A DNA stretch of 64,000 bases from Thermaurantiacus tibetensis (GTDB taxonomy: Bacteria; Pseudomonadota; Alphaproteobacteria; Sphingomonadales; Sphingomonadaceae). Location of the stretch: positions 62,001 through 126,000 of the forward strand of contig NZ_JACHTM010000001.1 in assembly GCF_015354055.1 (NCBI RefSeq), read 5' to 3'. Positions 41,862-50,341 of this stretch are shown here, one piece after another (position 1 is the stretch's first letter; the number at the start of each line of letters is the position of its first letter). The notes under the pieces were generated by a model that searched no databases, had not been told where the DNA came from, and worked only from the letters and a program-made list of their open reading frames with translations. Both the position numbers and the translations under genes were made by a program.

Positions 41862-42119
41862 TCAGCCGGGCCGCTTCAGCTGCTCCGGCTCGAGCAGGCG
41901 GTGGAGGTGGACCACCACATACTTCATCTCGGCGTCGTCAACGGTGCGCTGGGCCTCGGCCCGCCACGCCCTCTCGGCCGAGGCATAGTCGGGGAAGATG
42001 CCGACCACATGGAGCTTGTCGGGCTCGACGAAGTCGAAGCCCATGGGGTCGCGCACGCGCCCGCCGAACACGAGGTGGAGCTTCGAGCCGCCCCCCGCGC
42101 CAGCGCCCTCGGCGCTCAC
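41862..42119 (-). CDS. DUF4170 domain protein
   Basis: 85 residues. The block LHLVFGGRVRDPMGFDF, then LHVVGIFPDYASAERAWRAE and YVVVHLHRLLEP, matches the DUF4170 family of small alphaproteobacterial proteins as remembered. No catalytic residues are evident. The start overlaps the end of the gamma-carbonic anhydrase gene by 4 bp, indicating co-translation. Function unassigned here. Confidence 0.75.
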   Translation of the reverse strand: MSAEGAGAGGGSKLHLVFGGRVRDPMGFDFVEPDKLHVVGIFPDYASAERAWRAEAQRTVDDAEMKYVVVHLHRLLEPEQLKRPG

Positions 42120-42694
42120 GCTGCCCGCTCCATCGCCGCGAATTCCTCGGTGAGGCGGGCCAGCGTCTCCTTCAGCCAGTCCTCGAACTCCGGCCCTTCC
42201 CAGGCGCGGTGGTCGCCCCGTGCGTAGGCCAGCGCGTTCCGGTGGTAGAAGAGCGCGTTCATCCGGTTTGCCACCCAGTTGTTGGCCATGCGGATCACCT
42301 TCGCCGGGCTGCCGACGACGATCGAGTTGGGCGGGACGATGGTGCCGTCCTTCACATAGGCGTGCTGGCCCACGATCGAGTTGTCACCGATGTGCGCGCC
42401 GCCGTAGATGGTGGCGTTGATGCCGACGAGCACGTTGTTGCCGATCGTGGAGCCGTGGATCGTCGCGTGATGGGTGATGGAGCAGTAGTCGCCGATCACC
42501 ACCGGCCGGCCCGGGTCGGTGTGGATCATCACGAAGTCCTGGATGTTGGTGAAGGCACCGATCGCGACGTGCGCGGCTTCCGAGCGGATGACGGCGTTGC
42601 ACCAGATGGAGGCGCCCTCGCCTGCGGTGACCTCTCCGTAGACGAGGGCAGACGGGTGGACGAAGGCAGCGCGTGAAAGATCGACTCCGGGCAT
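42116..42694 (-). CDS. Gamma-carbonic anhydrase-like hexapeptide-repeat protein
   Basis: 192 residues. Left-handed beta-helix with hexapeptide turns (GEVTAGEGASIWCNAVIRSE ...). The zinc-binding His set typical of gamma-class enzymes is present: HTDPGRPVVIGDYCSITHHA gives one His at its start and a pair at its end, and ATIHGSTIG follows. C-terminal helix after KVIRMANNWVANRM. Likely a trimeric zinc hydrolyase (CO2 hydration), although several family members have other or no activity. Starts 10 nt after the mlaC-like gene and overlaps DUF4170 by 4 bp. Confidence 0.88.
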   Translation of the reverse strand: MPGVDLSRAAFVHPSALVYGEVTAGEGASIWCNAVIRSEAAHVAIGAFTNIQDFVMIHTDPGRPVVIGDYCSITHHATIHGSTIGNNVLVGINATIYGGAHIGDNSIVGQHAYVKDGTIVPPNSIVVGSPAKVIRMANNWVANRMNALFYHRNALAYARGDHRAWEGPEFEDWLKETLARLTEEFAAMERAA

Positions 42695-42704
42695 GGCGCG
42701 GCCG

Positions 42705-43319
42705 CTACTTCGCCTTGCGCATGAAGTCCACGAGGGCGTCGAAGCCGTTCCGCTGGATGTAGGCGTCGAAGTCGGCTTCCTGGGTGAGCGCGATGTTGAC
42801 TCCGTTCACCGTGAGGTTGGTGACGAGCCAGCGCCCCGAGGCGTTCGAGGTGGCCCAGATGGTCTCGAAGGGCCGCCCGCCCGCCGGGTCGGTCACGCGG
42901 GCATAGACGTCGACGTCGCCGCGGCTGCCGCGCGGCACCTGCCGCACCACGGTGAGGCGGGCGTTGGCGAAGTCGAAGAGCCGGTCGGCGTAGGTGTTGA
43001 CGATGAAGTCGGGAAGGGCGGCGCGATAGGCCTCGAGCTGGGCGGGGGTGAGGCCGGCGCGGTGCTTCCGGATGATGCGCATGCCGGTCTGCTCGATGGC
43101 GAAGTTCTCGCGCAGCATCGCCTTGAAGCGGGCCTTGGCCTGGTCGCGGGTGAGCGACCGGTCGCGCAGCACGGCGAACGCGTCGTTGGCGAGCTTCTCG
43201 ATGAAACGGGCGGCCTCGGCCTGCTGTTCGGCAGTGGCGGGCGCGGCCGCTGCCGGGGGCGCAGGCCCGGCACCGACAAGCGCGGCGAGGGCAAGCGCAC
43301 GGGCGGCGGCGTGCAGCAT
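42705..43319 (-). CDS. MlaC/Ttg2D-like periplasmic phospholipid-binding protein
   Basis: 204 residues. Signal peptide (about 1-25, PPAAAAP), then the MlaC fold: EAARFIEKLANDAFAVLRDR, then RFKAMLRENFAIEQTGMRII and the C-terminal VTNLTVNGVNIALTQEADFD segment with FDALVDFMRKAK. MlaC carries phospholipids between the outer and inner membrane. The usual mlaFEDB genes are absent here, so this is an orphan copy in a run with membrane-stress type genes. ATG 43319 is followed by a clear export signal. Confidence 0.88.
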   Translation of the reverse strand: MLHAAARALALAALVGAGPAPPAAAAPATAEQQAEAARFIEKLANDAFAVLRDRSLTRDQAKARFKAMLRENFAIEQTGMRIIRKHRAGLTPAQLEAYRAALPDFIVNTYADRLFDFANARLTVVRQVPRGSRGDVDVYARVTDPAGGRPFETIWATSNASGRWLVTNLTVNGVNIALTQEADFDAYIQRNGFDALVDFMRKAK

Positions 43320-43348
43320 CGATGCTCCGGCAAGAACGGGCAGAGGGT

Positions 43349-43966
43349 TCAGGACTGGCGGCCGCCCTTGGGCAGCAGCGCGGCGAGGATTGCGCCGAGC
43401 GCGAAGCCGATGATGACCGAGGTCATCGGGTGCTCGCGGCTCTGCCGGCCCGTCCATTCGACGGCGTGGCGCGCCGCGTCCTCGGCGGCGTCGGCCGCGT
43501 AAGCTGCGCGGTCCCGGGCGGCGTCGGTCAGCTGCGCTGCGCGCGAGCGGGCGCGGTAATAGGCCTGGCCAGCCTTCTCGCCGAGCTCCTCGGCGCTCTC
43601 GCGCACCCGGTCCCAGCGGCGGGCGGTCTCGGGGTCCTCGTCGTGCATGGCAGGATCCTCCATGTCGTAGGCGCGGTAGACGGGCACGACCCGCCTCTGC
43701 CGGCGAACACCGAGCGCGGCAACCACCCCGAGGAGGGCCGCTCCGGCAGCAAGCGCCAGGCCGTTTGCCCGGACGAACGCGCCCGCCTCGGCGGCCAGCG
43801 TCTCGGCCTCGCTCCGGAGAGCCTCGCCAACGGCATGCCGGGCCCGGCTGGTGGCGCTCGCGAGGAGGTGCCGAGGCTCGAGCCGCTGGGCGATGTCGGT
43901 GACGCCCTCGGCGATCGAGCGGCGGGCGCGGGCGGCTTCGGCCTCGAGTTCGGCCATGCGGGTCAT
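43349..43966 (-). CDS. DUF3618-like membrane-associated protein
   Basis: 205 residues. The N terminus MAELEAEAARARRSIAEGVT with DIAQRLEPRHLL resembles DUF3618. A central helix GLALAAGAALLGVVAALGV and a C-terminal hydrophobic stretch MTSVIIGFALGAILAALLP flank an Ala/Arg-rich helical region with possible amphipathic repeats. Start overlaps the holin-like gene stop by 4 bp (ATGA). Proteins of this kind commonly accompany DUF883 and phage-holin-like genes; role unknown, perhaps membrane stress. Confidence 0.75.
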   Translation of the reverse strand: MTRMAELEAEAARARRSIAEGVTDIAQRLEPRHLLASATSRARHAVGEALRSEAETLAAEAGAFVRANGLALAAGAALLGVVAALGVRRQRRVVPVYRAYDMEDPAMHDEDPETARRWDRVRESAEELGEKAGQAYYRARSRAAQLTDAARDRAAYAADAAEDAARHAVEWTGRQSREHPMTSVIIGFALGAILAALLPKGGRQS

Positions 43967-44436
43967 CCTCGGTCTCCTGCCGCGGCCTCGCTTTCGGCAG
44001 CATGAAGCCGCCCCGGGTGGAGACGCTCGGAGAGCGCGCGAAGGTCGCCGGCGATCCGCGCCAGCGTGCGCTCGGGGAGCAGGCTCAGGCGCCCGGCGCC
44101 GCGGCGCGCGGAGGCCAGCAGAAGTGCGCCCCCAGCCCCGAGCAGGCCGGCAGAGCCAAGCAGGGCCTGGGGCCAGCCGAGCGTCGCGGCAAGCGCGACG
44201 AGCGCCGCCAGCACGAGGAAGACGAGCGCAAGCCCGAGGAACAGCAGGCCCACCAGGGCGCGCATGGCAACACCGCCTGCCTCGCGCACATTGGCGCTCG
44301 TCTCGAGGCGGGCCAGCTCCGCCTCGGTGCGGATGAGGGTCGAGGTCTCGGCGACGACCCGCCGGGCAGTCGCCGAGAGCGGCTCCGGCTCTGCCCTGGC
44401 CTCCGCGCCAGCCCGCCCGTCAGGCCTCGCGTCCAT
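43963..44436 (-). CDS. Phage-holin-family-like membrane protein (superfamily III type)
   Basis: 157 residues. N-terminal amphipathic helix (LIRTEAELARLETSANVREA) and two adjacent membrane helices (RALVGLLFLGLALVFLVLAA and LGSAGLLGAGGALLLA). This matches chromosomally encoded holin-X-like proteins, which are not prophage lysis genes. It overlaps the DUF883-like gene by 17 bp and the DUF3618-like gene by 4 bp, so all three are translationally linked. Confidence 0.75.
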   Translation of the reverse strand: MDARPDGRAGAEARAEPEPLSATARRVVAETSTLIRTEAELARLETSANVREAGGVAMRALVGLLFLGLALVFLVLAALVALAATLGWPQALLGSAGLLGAGGALLLASARRGAGRLSLLPERTLARIAGDLRALSERLHPGRLHAAESEAAAGDRG

Positions 44437-44914
44437 CGTCCCCGCCCGACTTCAGCACGCGGGCGAGCGCGAAGCCGAGCACGGCGGCCACGCCGATGGC
44501 CAGGGCTGGCTTCTCCTTCACGAAGGCGCGGATGTCCGCTCCCAGTTCGTCGAGCGACTTGTCCTTGAGGGCGTCGGACAGCCGGTCCATGCCGTCGGCG
44601 GCGCGGCGCGCATAGCCGGCAGCCGTTTCCGCCGTCTCGCCCTCGGCCTTGCCGGCGAGGTTGCGCACCGTCTCGGCGATGCCGTGGAGCAGGTCGGCCG
44701 CCTTGCCCTTGCCTGCATCGGCTGCCTCGCGCACCGCCTCGCCAGCCTTCCCGGCGTAGTGGCCTGCCTCGCTGCGGATCTCCTCGAACCGGCGCGACGC
44801 CTTGTCGGTCACGTCGCGGATGAGCTCCTCGGCGCGCTCGGCCGCGGCTCCGGCCGCGTCCTTGGCCTCCGCCGCCACCTCGCCCACCTCGACCTCGTCC
44901 GTCCTGCCCGTCAT
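44420..44914 (-). CDS. DUF883/YqjD-ElaB-like C-tail-anchored protein
   Basis: 164 residues. A long Ala/Glu/Lys-rich helix (residues 8-125, with repeats of A-x-D/E-K/R type) ends in KEKPALAIGVAAVLGFALAR, a C-terminal membrane anchor with small residues. This is the layout of YqjD/ElaB, which tether ribosomes to the membrane in stationary phase in E. coli. First gene of the seven-gene minus-strand run. Function by family analogy only. Confidence 0.78.
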   Translation of the reverse strand: MTGRTDEVEVGEVAAEAKDAAGAAAERAEELIRDVTDKASRRFEEIRSEAGHYAGKAGEAVREAADAGKGKAADLLHGIAETVRNLAGKAEGETAETAAGYARRAADGMDRLSDALKDKSLDELGADIRAFVKEKPALAIGVAAVLGFALARVLKSGGDDGREA

Positions 44915-45012
44915 GGCTGTCCTCCTCGCCGTGCGGCGTGCCGCGAAACCCCTCGCGCCCTAGCTAGGGTGCGATCCCCCCGCCGCCAACCCCCCGCTGC
45001 CGCGCGCAGCCT

Positions 45013-46197
45013 CTAGAGCACCTCGAACAGCCCGGCCGCGCCCATGCCGCCGCCGACGCACATGGTGACGAGCACGTGGCGCACCCCGCGCCGCCGGCCT
45101 TCGAGCAGCGCATGGCCCACCAGCCGCGCGCCCGACATGCCGAACGGGTGGCCGATCGAGATGGCCCCGCCGTTCACGTTGAGCTTCTCCAGCGGAATCT
45201 CGAGCACGTCGGCGCAGTGGAGCACCTGGACGGCAAAGGCCTCGTTGAGCTCGACGAGGCCGATATCGTCCATGGTGAGGCCGTGCTGCTTGAGAAGCTT
45301 CGGCACCGCGTAGATGGGGCCGATGCCCATCTCGTCGGGCGCGAGCCCGGCGACCGCCATGCCGACATAGCGGCCGAGCGGCGCGAGGTTGCGGCGCGCT
45401 GCCTCCTTCGCTTCCATGAGCACGCAGGCGGCAGCGCCGTCCGAGAGCTGGCTCGCATTGCCGGCGGTGATGCACTTGCCCGGCCCCCGCACTGGCTGCA
45501 GGCCCTTGAGCGCCTCCAATGTCGTCTCCGGCCGGTTGCCTTCGTCCTTTGTGAGCGTCACGACCTGCTCGGAGACCTCCTTCGTCTCCTTGTTGACCAT
45601 CCGCATGGTCGCGGTCACGGGCACGATCTCGGCGTCGAACAGGCCCGCCTGCTGGGCGGCCGCCGTGCGCTGCTGCGAGAGGAGGGCATATTCGTCCTGC
45701 CGGTCGCGGCTGATGCCGTAGCGCGCGGCGACCACCTCGGCCGTGTCGATCATGGGCATGTAGATGTCGGGCACCATGGCAACGAGCTCCGGGTCTCCCT
45801 CCACCCGGAACCGGTCGTTCTGCACCGTCGAGATCGAGTCGACCCCGGCGCCGACCACGATCTCCATGCCATCGACGATGATCTGCTTGGCGGCCGTTGC
45901 GATCGCCATCAGGCCCGAGGAGCACTGCCGGTCGATCGTCTGGCCTGGAACGCTCACCGGAAGCCCGGCCCTCAGCAGCGCGAGGCGGCCGATGTTGGGG
46001 GCCGCCGAGCCCTGGGTCAGCACGCAGCCCATCACCACGTCGTCGATCTCGGGGCCGTCGAGCTCCGCGCGGGCGACGGCCGCCTTCAGTGCATGGGCGG
46101 CAAGCGTCGGCGTCAGCGTGGCGTTGAAGGCGCCGCGATGGGCCTTGCCGATGGGGGTTCTGGCCGTCGAGACGATCACCGCGTCGCGCATGCTCAC
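45013..46197 (-). CDS. Acetyl-CoA acyltransferase (thiolase)
   Basis: 394 residues. Thiolase fold with the nucleophile Cys in [17 protein letters not shown] (about residue 90), the NEAFAVQ motif, His in [17 protein letters not shown] and the second catalytic Cys in [12 protein letters not shown]. It cleaves 3-ketoacyl-CoA (or condenses acetyl-CoA). [20 protein letters not shown] is the usual start. Between it and the MaoC gene lie only 55 bp, so a small fatty-acid or polyhydroxyalkanoate-related unit is likely; degradative FadA or biosynthetic PhaA activity cannot be separated by eye. Confidence 0.93.
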   Translation of the reverse strand: MSMRDAVIVSTARTPIGKAHRGAFNATLTPTLAAHALKAAVARAELDGPEIDDVVMGCVLTQGSAAPNIGRLALLRAGLPVSVPGQTIDRQCSSGLMAIATAAKQIIVDGMEIVVGAGVDSISTVQNDRFRVEGDPELVAMVPDIYMPMIDTAEVVAARYGISRDRQDEYALLSQQRTAAAQQAGLFDAEIVPVTATMRMVNKETKEVSEQVVTLTKDEGNRPETTLEALKGLQPVRGPGKCITAGNASQLSDGAAACVLMEAKEAARRNLAPLGRYVGMAVAGLAPDEMGIGPIYAVPKLLKQHGLTMDDIGLVELNEAFAVQVLHCADVLEIPLEKLNVNGGAISIGHPFGMSGARLVGHALLEGRRRGVRHVLVTMCVGGGMGAAGLFEVL

Positions 46198-46252
46198 TCC
46201 TTCGCTTCTTCGCTTTCCGTCTTGCCTGCCTGTTCCTGCGCCCGCCGCCAGC

Positions 46253-46711
46253 TCAGAGGTAGACGACCGTCAGCCACTCGGCGTGGAGCGCCGGCTTCTC
46301 CTCGTCCTCGATCTCGACCGTGACCTCGTAGGTGGTCTGGACGGCACCGCCCGCGCGCTCGGCGACGTCGGCCAGCCGGAAGTGCCCGCGGATCCGCTTG
46401 CCCGACTTCACGGGGGCGAGGAAGCGGACGCGGTTGAGCCCATAGTTCACCCCCATCTTCACCCCCTCCACCACCGGCATCGCCTGGTAGCCCATGAGCG
46501 ACATGAGCGAGAGGGTGAGGAAGCCGTGGGCGATGGTGGTGCCGAACGGCGTCTGCCTTGCGAGCTCCGGGTTCACGTGGATGAACTGGTGGTCGCCTGT
46601 CACGTCGGCGAACCGGTCGATCCGCTCCTGGTCGACGAGGATCCAGTCCGACGTCCCGACCGTCTGGCCCACCATCCCCTTCAGTTCGTCGAGCGTGACT
46701 GCCTGCCGCAT
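46253..46711 (-). CDS. MaoC-family (R)-enoyl-CoA hydratase/dehydratase
   Basis: 152 residues, hot-dog fold. The hydratase motif is clear: [20 protein letters not shown] followed by [15 protein letters not shown], containing the catalytic Asp and His. ATG 46711 fits the family start ([20 protein letters not shown]). Same strand as, and upstream of, the thiolase gene. Expected to hydrate enoyl-CoA with R stereochemistry or act on related thioesters. Confidence 0.9.
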   Translation of the reverse strand: MRQAVTLDELKGMVGQTVGTSDWILVDQERIDRFADVTGDHQFIHVNPELARQTPFGTTIAHGFLTLSLMSLMGYQAMPVVEGVKMGVNYGLNRVRFLAPVKSGKRIRGHFRLADVAERAGGAVQTTYEVTVEIEDEEKPALHAEWLTVVYL

Positions 46712-46799
46712 TCCATCCCCCGGTCTCGTCCCCGGGTGGGTTCCGGGGCTGTCGTCGGCGGCTGCCCTAGGCGCCGCGCCCGGCGGGTGCAAGCCGCGC

Positions 46800-47966
46800 T
46801 CAGGCGCCGCGCGCCGCGCGTTTGGGGCTGGCGGGTGCCGTCTCGCGCGGGTCGATGATCCGGCCGTCGGGGCCGGCCAGCATCTCCACCTGCACCGGGT
46901 AGGCGAAGGCGATGTCGTGGTCGGCAAACGCGCGGATGATGCCGAGGATCACCTCCTGGCGCGAGTCCATCATGGTCACGAGCGCCGGGTCCTCCACAAA
47001 GAAGACCAGCTCGAAGTCGAGCGAGGAGGCCCCGAAGCCGGTCAGATGGCAGCGGTCGAAGACGGCCTTGGGTGCGGCCTCGACCGCCTCGCGGACCAGC
47101 GCCGGGATGGCCTCGAGCCGCTCCGGGGGCGTTTCGTAGATGACGCCGAAGCGGAGCATCACCCGCCGCCGCTCGAAGGCGGCGTAATTGGCGACCGTGG
47201 CGCCGAGCAGCTTGGCGTTCGACATGATGACGAGCTCGCCCGAGATCGCCCGGATCCGGGTGGACTTGATGCCGATCTCCTCGACGACGCCGATCGCGCC
47301 CGGCTCGTAGGCAATGGAGTCGCCGCGCCGGAACGGCTTGTCGAAGACGATGGCGAAGGCGGCGAACAGGTCGGAGAGCACGCCCTGCGCAGCCAGGCCG
47401 ATGGCAATGCCGCCGATCCCGAGCCCGGCGATGAGCCCCGTGATGTTGACGCCGAGGTTGGCGAGCAGGGTGAGGGCCGCCACGATCCAGACGGCAGCGG
47501 TGAGGAGCCCGCGCATGAGGGCGAGCGCGGTGTCGTCGTCGGCGCGCTCGGAGCGGGCGCGCAGCAGGCCCATTAGGAGGCTCTGCACCCAGAGCGCGAC
47601 CTGGACGACGGCGGCCACCGTGAACAGGAACAGCACCAGCCGGGCGAGCACCGGGGGCATGGAGCCAGTGCCGGCCACGATCCTGAGGCTCGCGAGCGCG
47701 AGGAACCAGCCCCCGGTGCGGCCGACCGCTTCGGCCAGGTGCTCGCGCCAGACCGGACTGGGTATGGCCCTGCGCACCAGGCCCTGCACCCCCCGGCGGA
47801 GCAGGAGGAGGGCGAGGAACAGGCCGGCGGCGACGGCGAGAAGCGTGGCCGCCTGGCCGGTATCTTCCGCAAGCCAGCCAGCGACCGATCGCACGGCGGG
47901 AGCGACCCGGTCATCGAGGAACTCGGTGCCGTTCACGGGGGCGGGGGCGGGAGCGGGGGCGACCAT
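46800..47966 (-). CDS. MscS-family mechanosensitive channel / small conductance
   Basis: 388 residues. Four to five membrane segments, with the pore helix (ANLGVNITGLIAGLGIGGIA, then GLAAQGVLSDLFAAFAIVFD) of MscS type, followed by the cytoplasmic beta domain (GAIGVVEEIGIKSTRIRAIS, then GELVIMSNAKL) and the vestibule region. Protects cells against hypo-osmotic shock. ATG 47966 is chosen because upstream codons overlap G+C-rich non-coding sequence. It lies 88 bp upstream of the MaoC gene on the same strand and is divergent from the SDR gene. Confidence 0.9.
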   Translation of the reverse strand: MVAPAPAPAPVNGTEFLDDRVAPAVRSVAGWLAEDTGQAATLLAVAAGLFLALLLLRRGVQGLVRRAIPSPVWREHLAEAVGRTGGWFLALASLRIVAGTGSMPPVLARLVLFLFTVAAVVQVALWVQSLLMGLLRARSERADDDTALALMRGLLTAAVWIVAALTLLANLGVNITGLIAGLGIGGIAIGLAAQGVLSDLFAAFAIVFDKPFRRGDSIAYEPGAIGVVEEIGIKSTRIRAISGELVIMSNAKLLGATVANYAAFERRRVMLRFGVIYETPPERLEAIPALVREAVEAAPKAVFDRCHLTGFGASSLDFELVFFVEDPALVTMMDSRQEVILGIIRAFADHDIAFAYPVQVEMLAGPDGRIIDPRETAPASPKRAARGA

Positions 47967-48081
47967 CGCGCTGCCCCTAGGCGTTCGGGCGCGACAAATG
48001 AACCCGTGCCTTGGGCGCAGAGGTCGCTCGCGCGACCGGCGCCGTTGCAATCGCTGCCGGGGGCCCTATGCGCGCCGGGCC

Positions 48082-48873
48082 ATGCCCATTCCCGCGGAGT
48101 TCCGGACTGCCCAAGGCGCCCCGCCGCTCGCGCTCGTCACCGGCGGGGCGAAACGGATCGGCGAAGCCCTCGCGACCGCGCTTGCGGAAGAGGGGTTCCG
48201 CCTTGCCATTCACTGCCATCGCTCGCGCGGCGAGGCGGACGCGCTCGCAGCCAGGCTCGCCGCTGCCGGGGCGCCGGCGCCGCTCGTCGTCCAGGGTGAC
48301 CTCGCCGCCTCCGACATTGCGGAGCACCTCTTCGCCCAGCTTCCCGAACCTCCCGTCGTGCTCGTCAACAACGCGTCGCGCTTCGTCGAGGACCGGCTGG
48401 AAGCGCTCGATCTCGGCGAATGGGAGACGCATCTGGCCGTCAACGCCCGCGCGCCTGCGCTCCTCATCCGGGCCTTCGCCGCGGCCCTCCCCGCGCCCGC
48501 GCGCGGCCTCGTCGTCAACCTCTCGGACGCGAAGCTCAGGAGCCTCAATCCCGACTTTTTCTCCTACACCGTCTCGAAGGTCGCGCTTGCCGGCGTGACC
48601 GAGCTTGCCGCCCGCGCCCTTGCGCCGCGGATCCGGGTCAACGCCATCGCCCCTGCCGTCACCCTGGTCTCGGGCCCGCAGAGCCGCGAGAACTTCGCTG
48701 CCGCGCACGTGCTGAACCCGCTGGGGCGTGGCGTGGAGGTGGCCCACCTCGTCGCGGCGCTCCGCTACCTCCTCCACACGCCGAGCGTGACCGGCGAGAC
48801 GCTGACTCTGGATTCCGGCCAGCGCTTCCTCGGCCTGCCGCGAGATGTCGCCTACATGGTGGAGCGCCCGTGA
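48082..48873 (+). CDS. SDR-family oxidoreductase, pteridine reductase/FolM-like
   Basis: 263 residues. Rossmann motif LALVTGGAKRIGEALATAL, with the TGGxKRIG variant typical of pteridine reductases, NNASRFVEDRLEALDL, active-site Tyr-Lys in FFSYTVSKVALAGVTE (about residue 165) and the C-terminal GETLTLDSGQRFLGLP. NADPH-dependent reduction of dihydromonapterin or biopterin is suggested by these features and by the downstream folB, with which it overlaps in a GTGA junction. The specific activity is inferred. Confidence 0.85.
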   Translation: MPIPAEFRTAQGAPPLALVTGGAKRIGEALATALAEEGFRLAIHCHRSRGEADALAARLAAAGAPAPLVVQGDLAASDIAEHLFAQLPEPPVVLVNNASRFVEDRLEALDLGEWETHLAVNARAPALLIRAFAAALPAPARGLVVNLSDAKLRSLNPDFFSYTVSKVALAGVTELAARALAPRIRVNAIAPAVTLVSGPQSRENFAAAHVLNPLGRGVEVAHLVAALRYLLHTPSVTGETLTLDSGQRFLGLPRDVAYMVERP

Positions 48874-49232
48874 TCCCGATCGCTTCGCACCGGATCCTGC
48901 TCGAGGATCTCGCGCTCGACGTCGACATCGGCTTCCACGACTTCGAGGTGGGCGTGCCCCAGCGGCTCCTCGTCACCGTCGAGGTGACGCTCGACCCGGC
49001 CGCCTTCCCGGAGGAGGACAGCCGTGAAGCCGCGTGGGACTATGACTGCATCCGCGCCGGCATCCACGCGCTCGTTGCCGGCCGCCGGTTCAACCTGCAG
49101 GAAACGCTGGCACGCGAGATCTTCGCCATGGTGGCCGCGCGCCCCGGGGTCCGGGCGCTCACCGTCATCACCCGCAAGCCCGACGTCTACCCCGATGCCG
49201 GCGCGGTCGGCGTGGTGCTGTCGAGCCCCTGA
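48870..49232 (+). CDS. folB: Dihydroneopterin aldolase
   Basis: 120 residues from GTG 48870, overlapping the SDR stop by 4 bp. FolB fold: ILLEDLALDVDIGFHDFEVG, then QRLLVTVEVTLD, the YDCIRAGIHALVAGRRFNLQ segment with the catalytic-pocket Glu in ETLAREIFAM, and VRALTVITRKPDVYPDAGAV. Converts dihydroneopterin to 6-hydroxymethyl-dihydropterin in folate synthesis. No other fol gene is adjacent. Ends 19 bp before the convergent exported hypothetical. Confidence 0.9.
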   Translation: MIPIASHRILLEDLALDVDIGFHDFEVGVPQRLLVTVEVTLDPAAFPEEDSREAAWDYDCIRAGIHALVAGRRFNLQETLAREIFAMVAARPGVRALTVITRKPDVYPDAGAVGVVLSSP

Positions 49233-49251
49233 GCCCTCGCGAGGCGCCGCG

Positions 49252-50058
49252 TCAGCCCGCGGGCGCGGTGCGGCCGCACGGTCCGATCGCCTGGCGCGCG
49301 GTCGCCCAGTCGGCGGCGAGGCCGGGGTCGGCGGCAAGTTCGGCCGGAAGCGACGGGGGGAGGTCGCAGGCGAGCGTCCGCCACAGGAGGGTCTCGGGCC
49401 TGACCGGCTCCGCCGATTCGTCGATGAGGTCCCCCGTCGCCACCTTGATGACCGGAGCCGCGTTCGGGCGACGCAGCACGAGCAGCGTGAACGGCCCACC
49501 GGTGGCGGCCGAGAGGAAGAACTGGCTCTCGGATTCGCCGGCGACGGTGCCGGGCACGTGGAAGCCCGACTTCACGCCCGTCACGCGCGGCACCCTGCCC
49601 GGTGCCCGCGCCTCGGCGAGGATGGCGCGCACCCGCGCCTCGAGCGCGGGGTCGTGCCGGAACTGGCCCGTGCCCGCGACCAGCCGGTAGACGCCCACCT
49701 CGGGCCGGCGCGTGGGCGCAGGAGCGAGGAAGGTGAGGAGATCGTCGCCCTTGCGCGGCATAGCCGAAGCTGGCCCCTGCCACAGCCACTCGGCCGCGGC
49801 CGGCAGCATTCCCTCGCCCTTCAGCACGGCGGTCAGCCGCGCCTCGACGAGCACGCGCGCTTGCCCGGCCGGCACGTCGGGTGCCAGCCGTTTCGACAGG
49901 CGGTTTGCCCGGACCACGCCGGCCCTGAGGATGACGGGGCTCGCAAGCGCGAGGTCGGCAAGATCGGTGTAGCCGGGGGCCTCGCGCGCCGGCGGCATCG
50001 CCTGACCGGCGGCCGGGGCGGCAAGCAGCATCAGGCAGGCGGCCAGGAGGCGTCGCAT
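49252..50058 (-). CDS. Exported protein of unknown function
   Basis: 268 residues with a signal peptide (about 1-20, APAAGQA). The body is predicted mixed alpha/beta (ARVLVEARLTAVLKGEGMLP, then GVYRLVAGTGQFRHDPALEA, GTVAGESESQFFLSAATG) and ends with a Cys-containing tail (TLACDLPP, IGPCGR). No known catalytic motif is recognised. Divergent from tonB with a 283-bp intergenic region. Probably periplasmic. Confidence 0.75.
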   Translation of the reverse strand: MRRLLAACLMLLAAPAAGQAMPPAREAPGYTDLADLALASPVILRAGVVRANRLSKRLAPDVPAGQARVLVEARLTAVLKGEGMLPAAAEWLWQGPASAMPRKGDDLLTFLAPAPTRRPEVGVYRLVAGTGQFRHDPALEARVRAILAEARAPGRVPRVTGVKSGFHVPGTVAGESESQFFLSAATGGPFTLLVLRRPNAAPVIKVATGDLIDESAEPVRPETLLWRTLACDLPPSLPAELAADPGLAADWATARQAIGPCGRTAPAG

Positions 50059-50341
50059 GGCTGCCCGTTACCCGACGGGCCGGGCATGCGCAAAGGCGTG
50101 CGCAAAGGCGGCTGCGAGTCCGTGCGGGCTCGTGCCGGTTGCATCCCGCATCGCAATGAAGCTAGGGGCCGGTGGGCTGATTCGGGCTCGGGGCTGGCCC
50201 GCGCGGGCAGGGTTGCCTGCGGGTGTCTGGGGGTGCAGAGTCGGTCGCGTCCTGCGGCGGCGCCGGTTTCCGGTTCCGGCGAGGGCGGGGTGGGTTCCGC
50301 GCCGGCTTTGCCGGTGCGGTCAAGCGGAGGGGAGTGGCTGC
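50059..50341. other. Divergent intergenic region before tonB
   Basis: 283 bp between an exported hypothetical and tonB. It contains an exact 12-bp tandem repeat, TGCGCAAAGGCG twice (50087-50098, 50099-50110), and a G-rich Shine-Dalgarno (GGAGGGG) 13-19 bp before the tonB GTG. A TTGCAT at about 50138 could be a -35 box but no clear -10 partner is seen. Nothing else is recognised. Confidence 0.4.
50087..50110. repeat. 12-bp exact tandem repeat (two copies)
   Basis: TGCGCAAAGGCG occurs twice in direct succession, about 28 bp upstream of the start codon of the exported unknown (minus strand) and 232 bp before tonB. It may be a small slippage product or a pair of binding sites. Confidence 0.6.

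Noticed and set aside
43963-44436. Prophage lysis cassette
   Set aside because: The holin-like gene has no endolysin, spanin or structural phage genes nearby. It belongs to a chromosomal membrane-protein trio.
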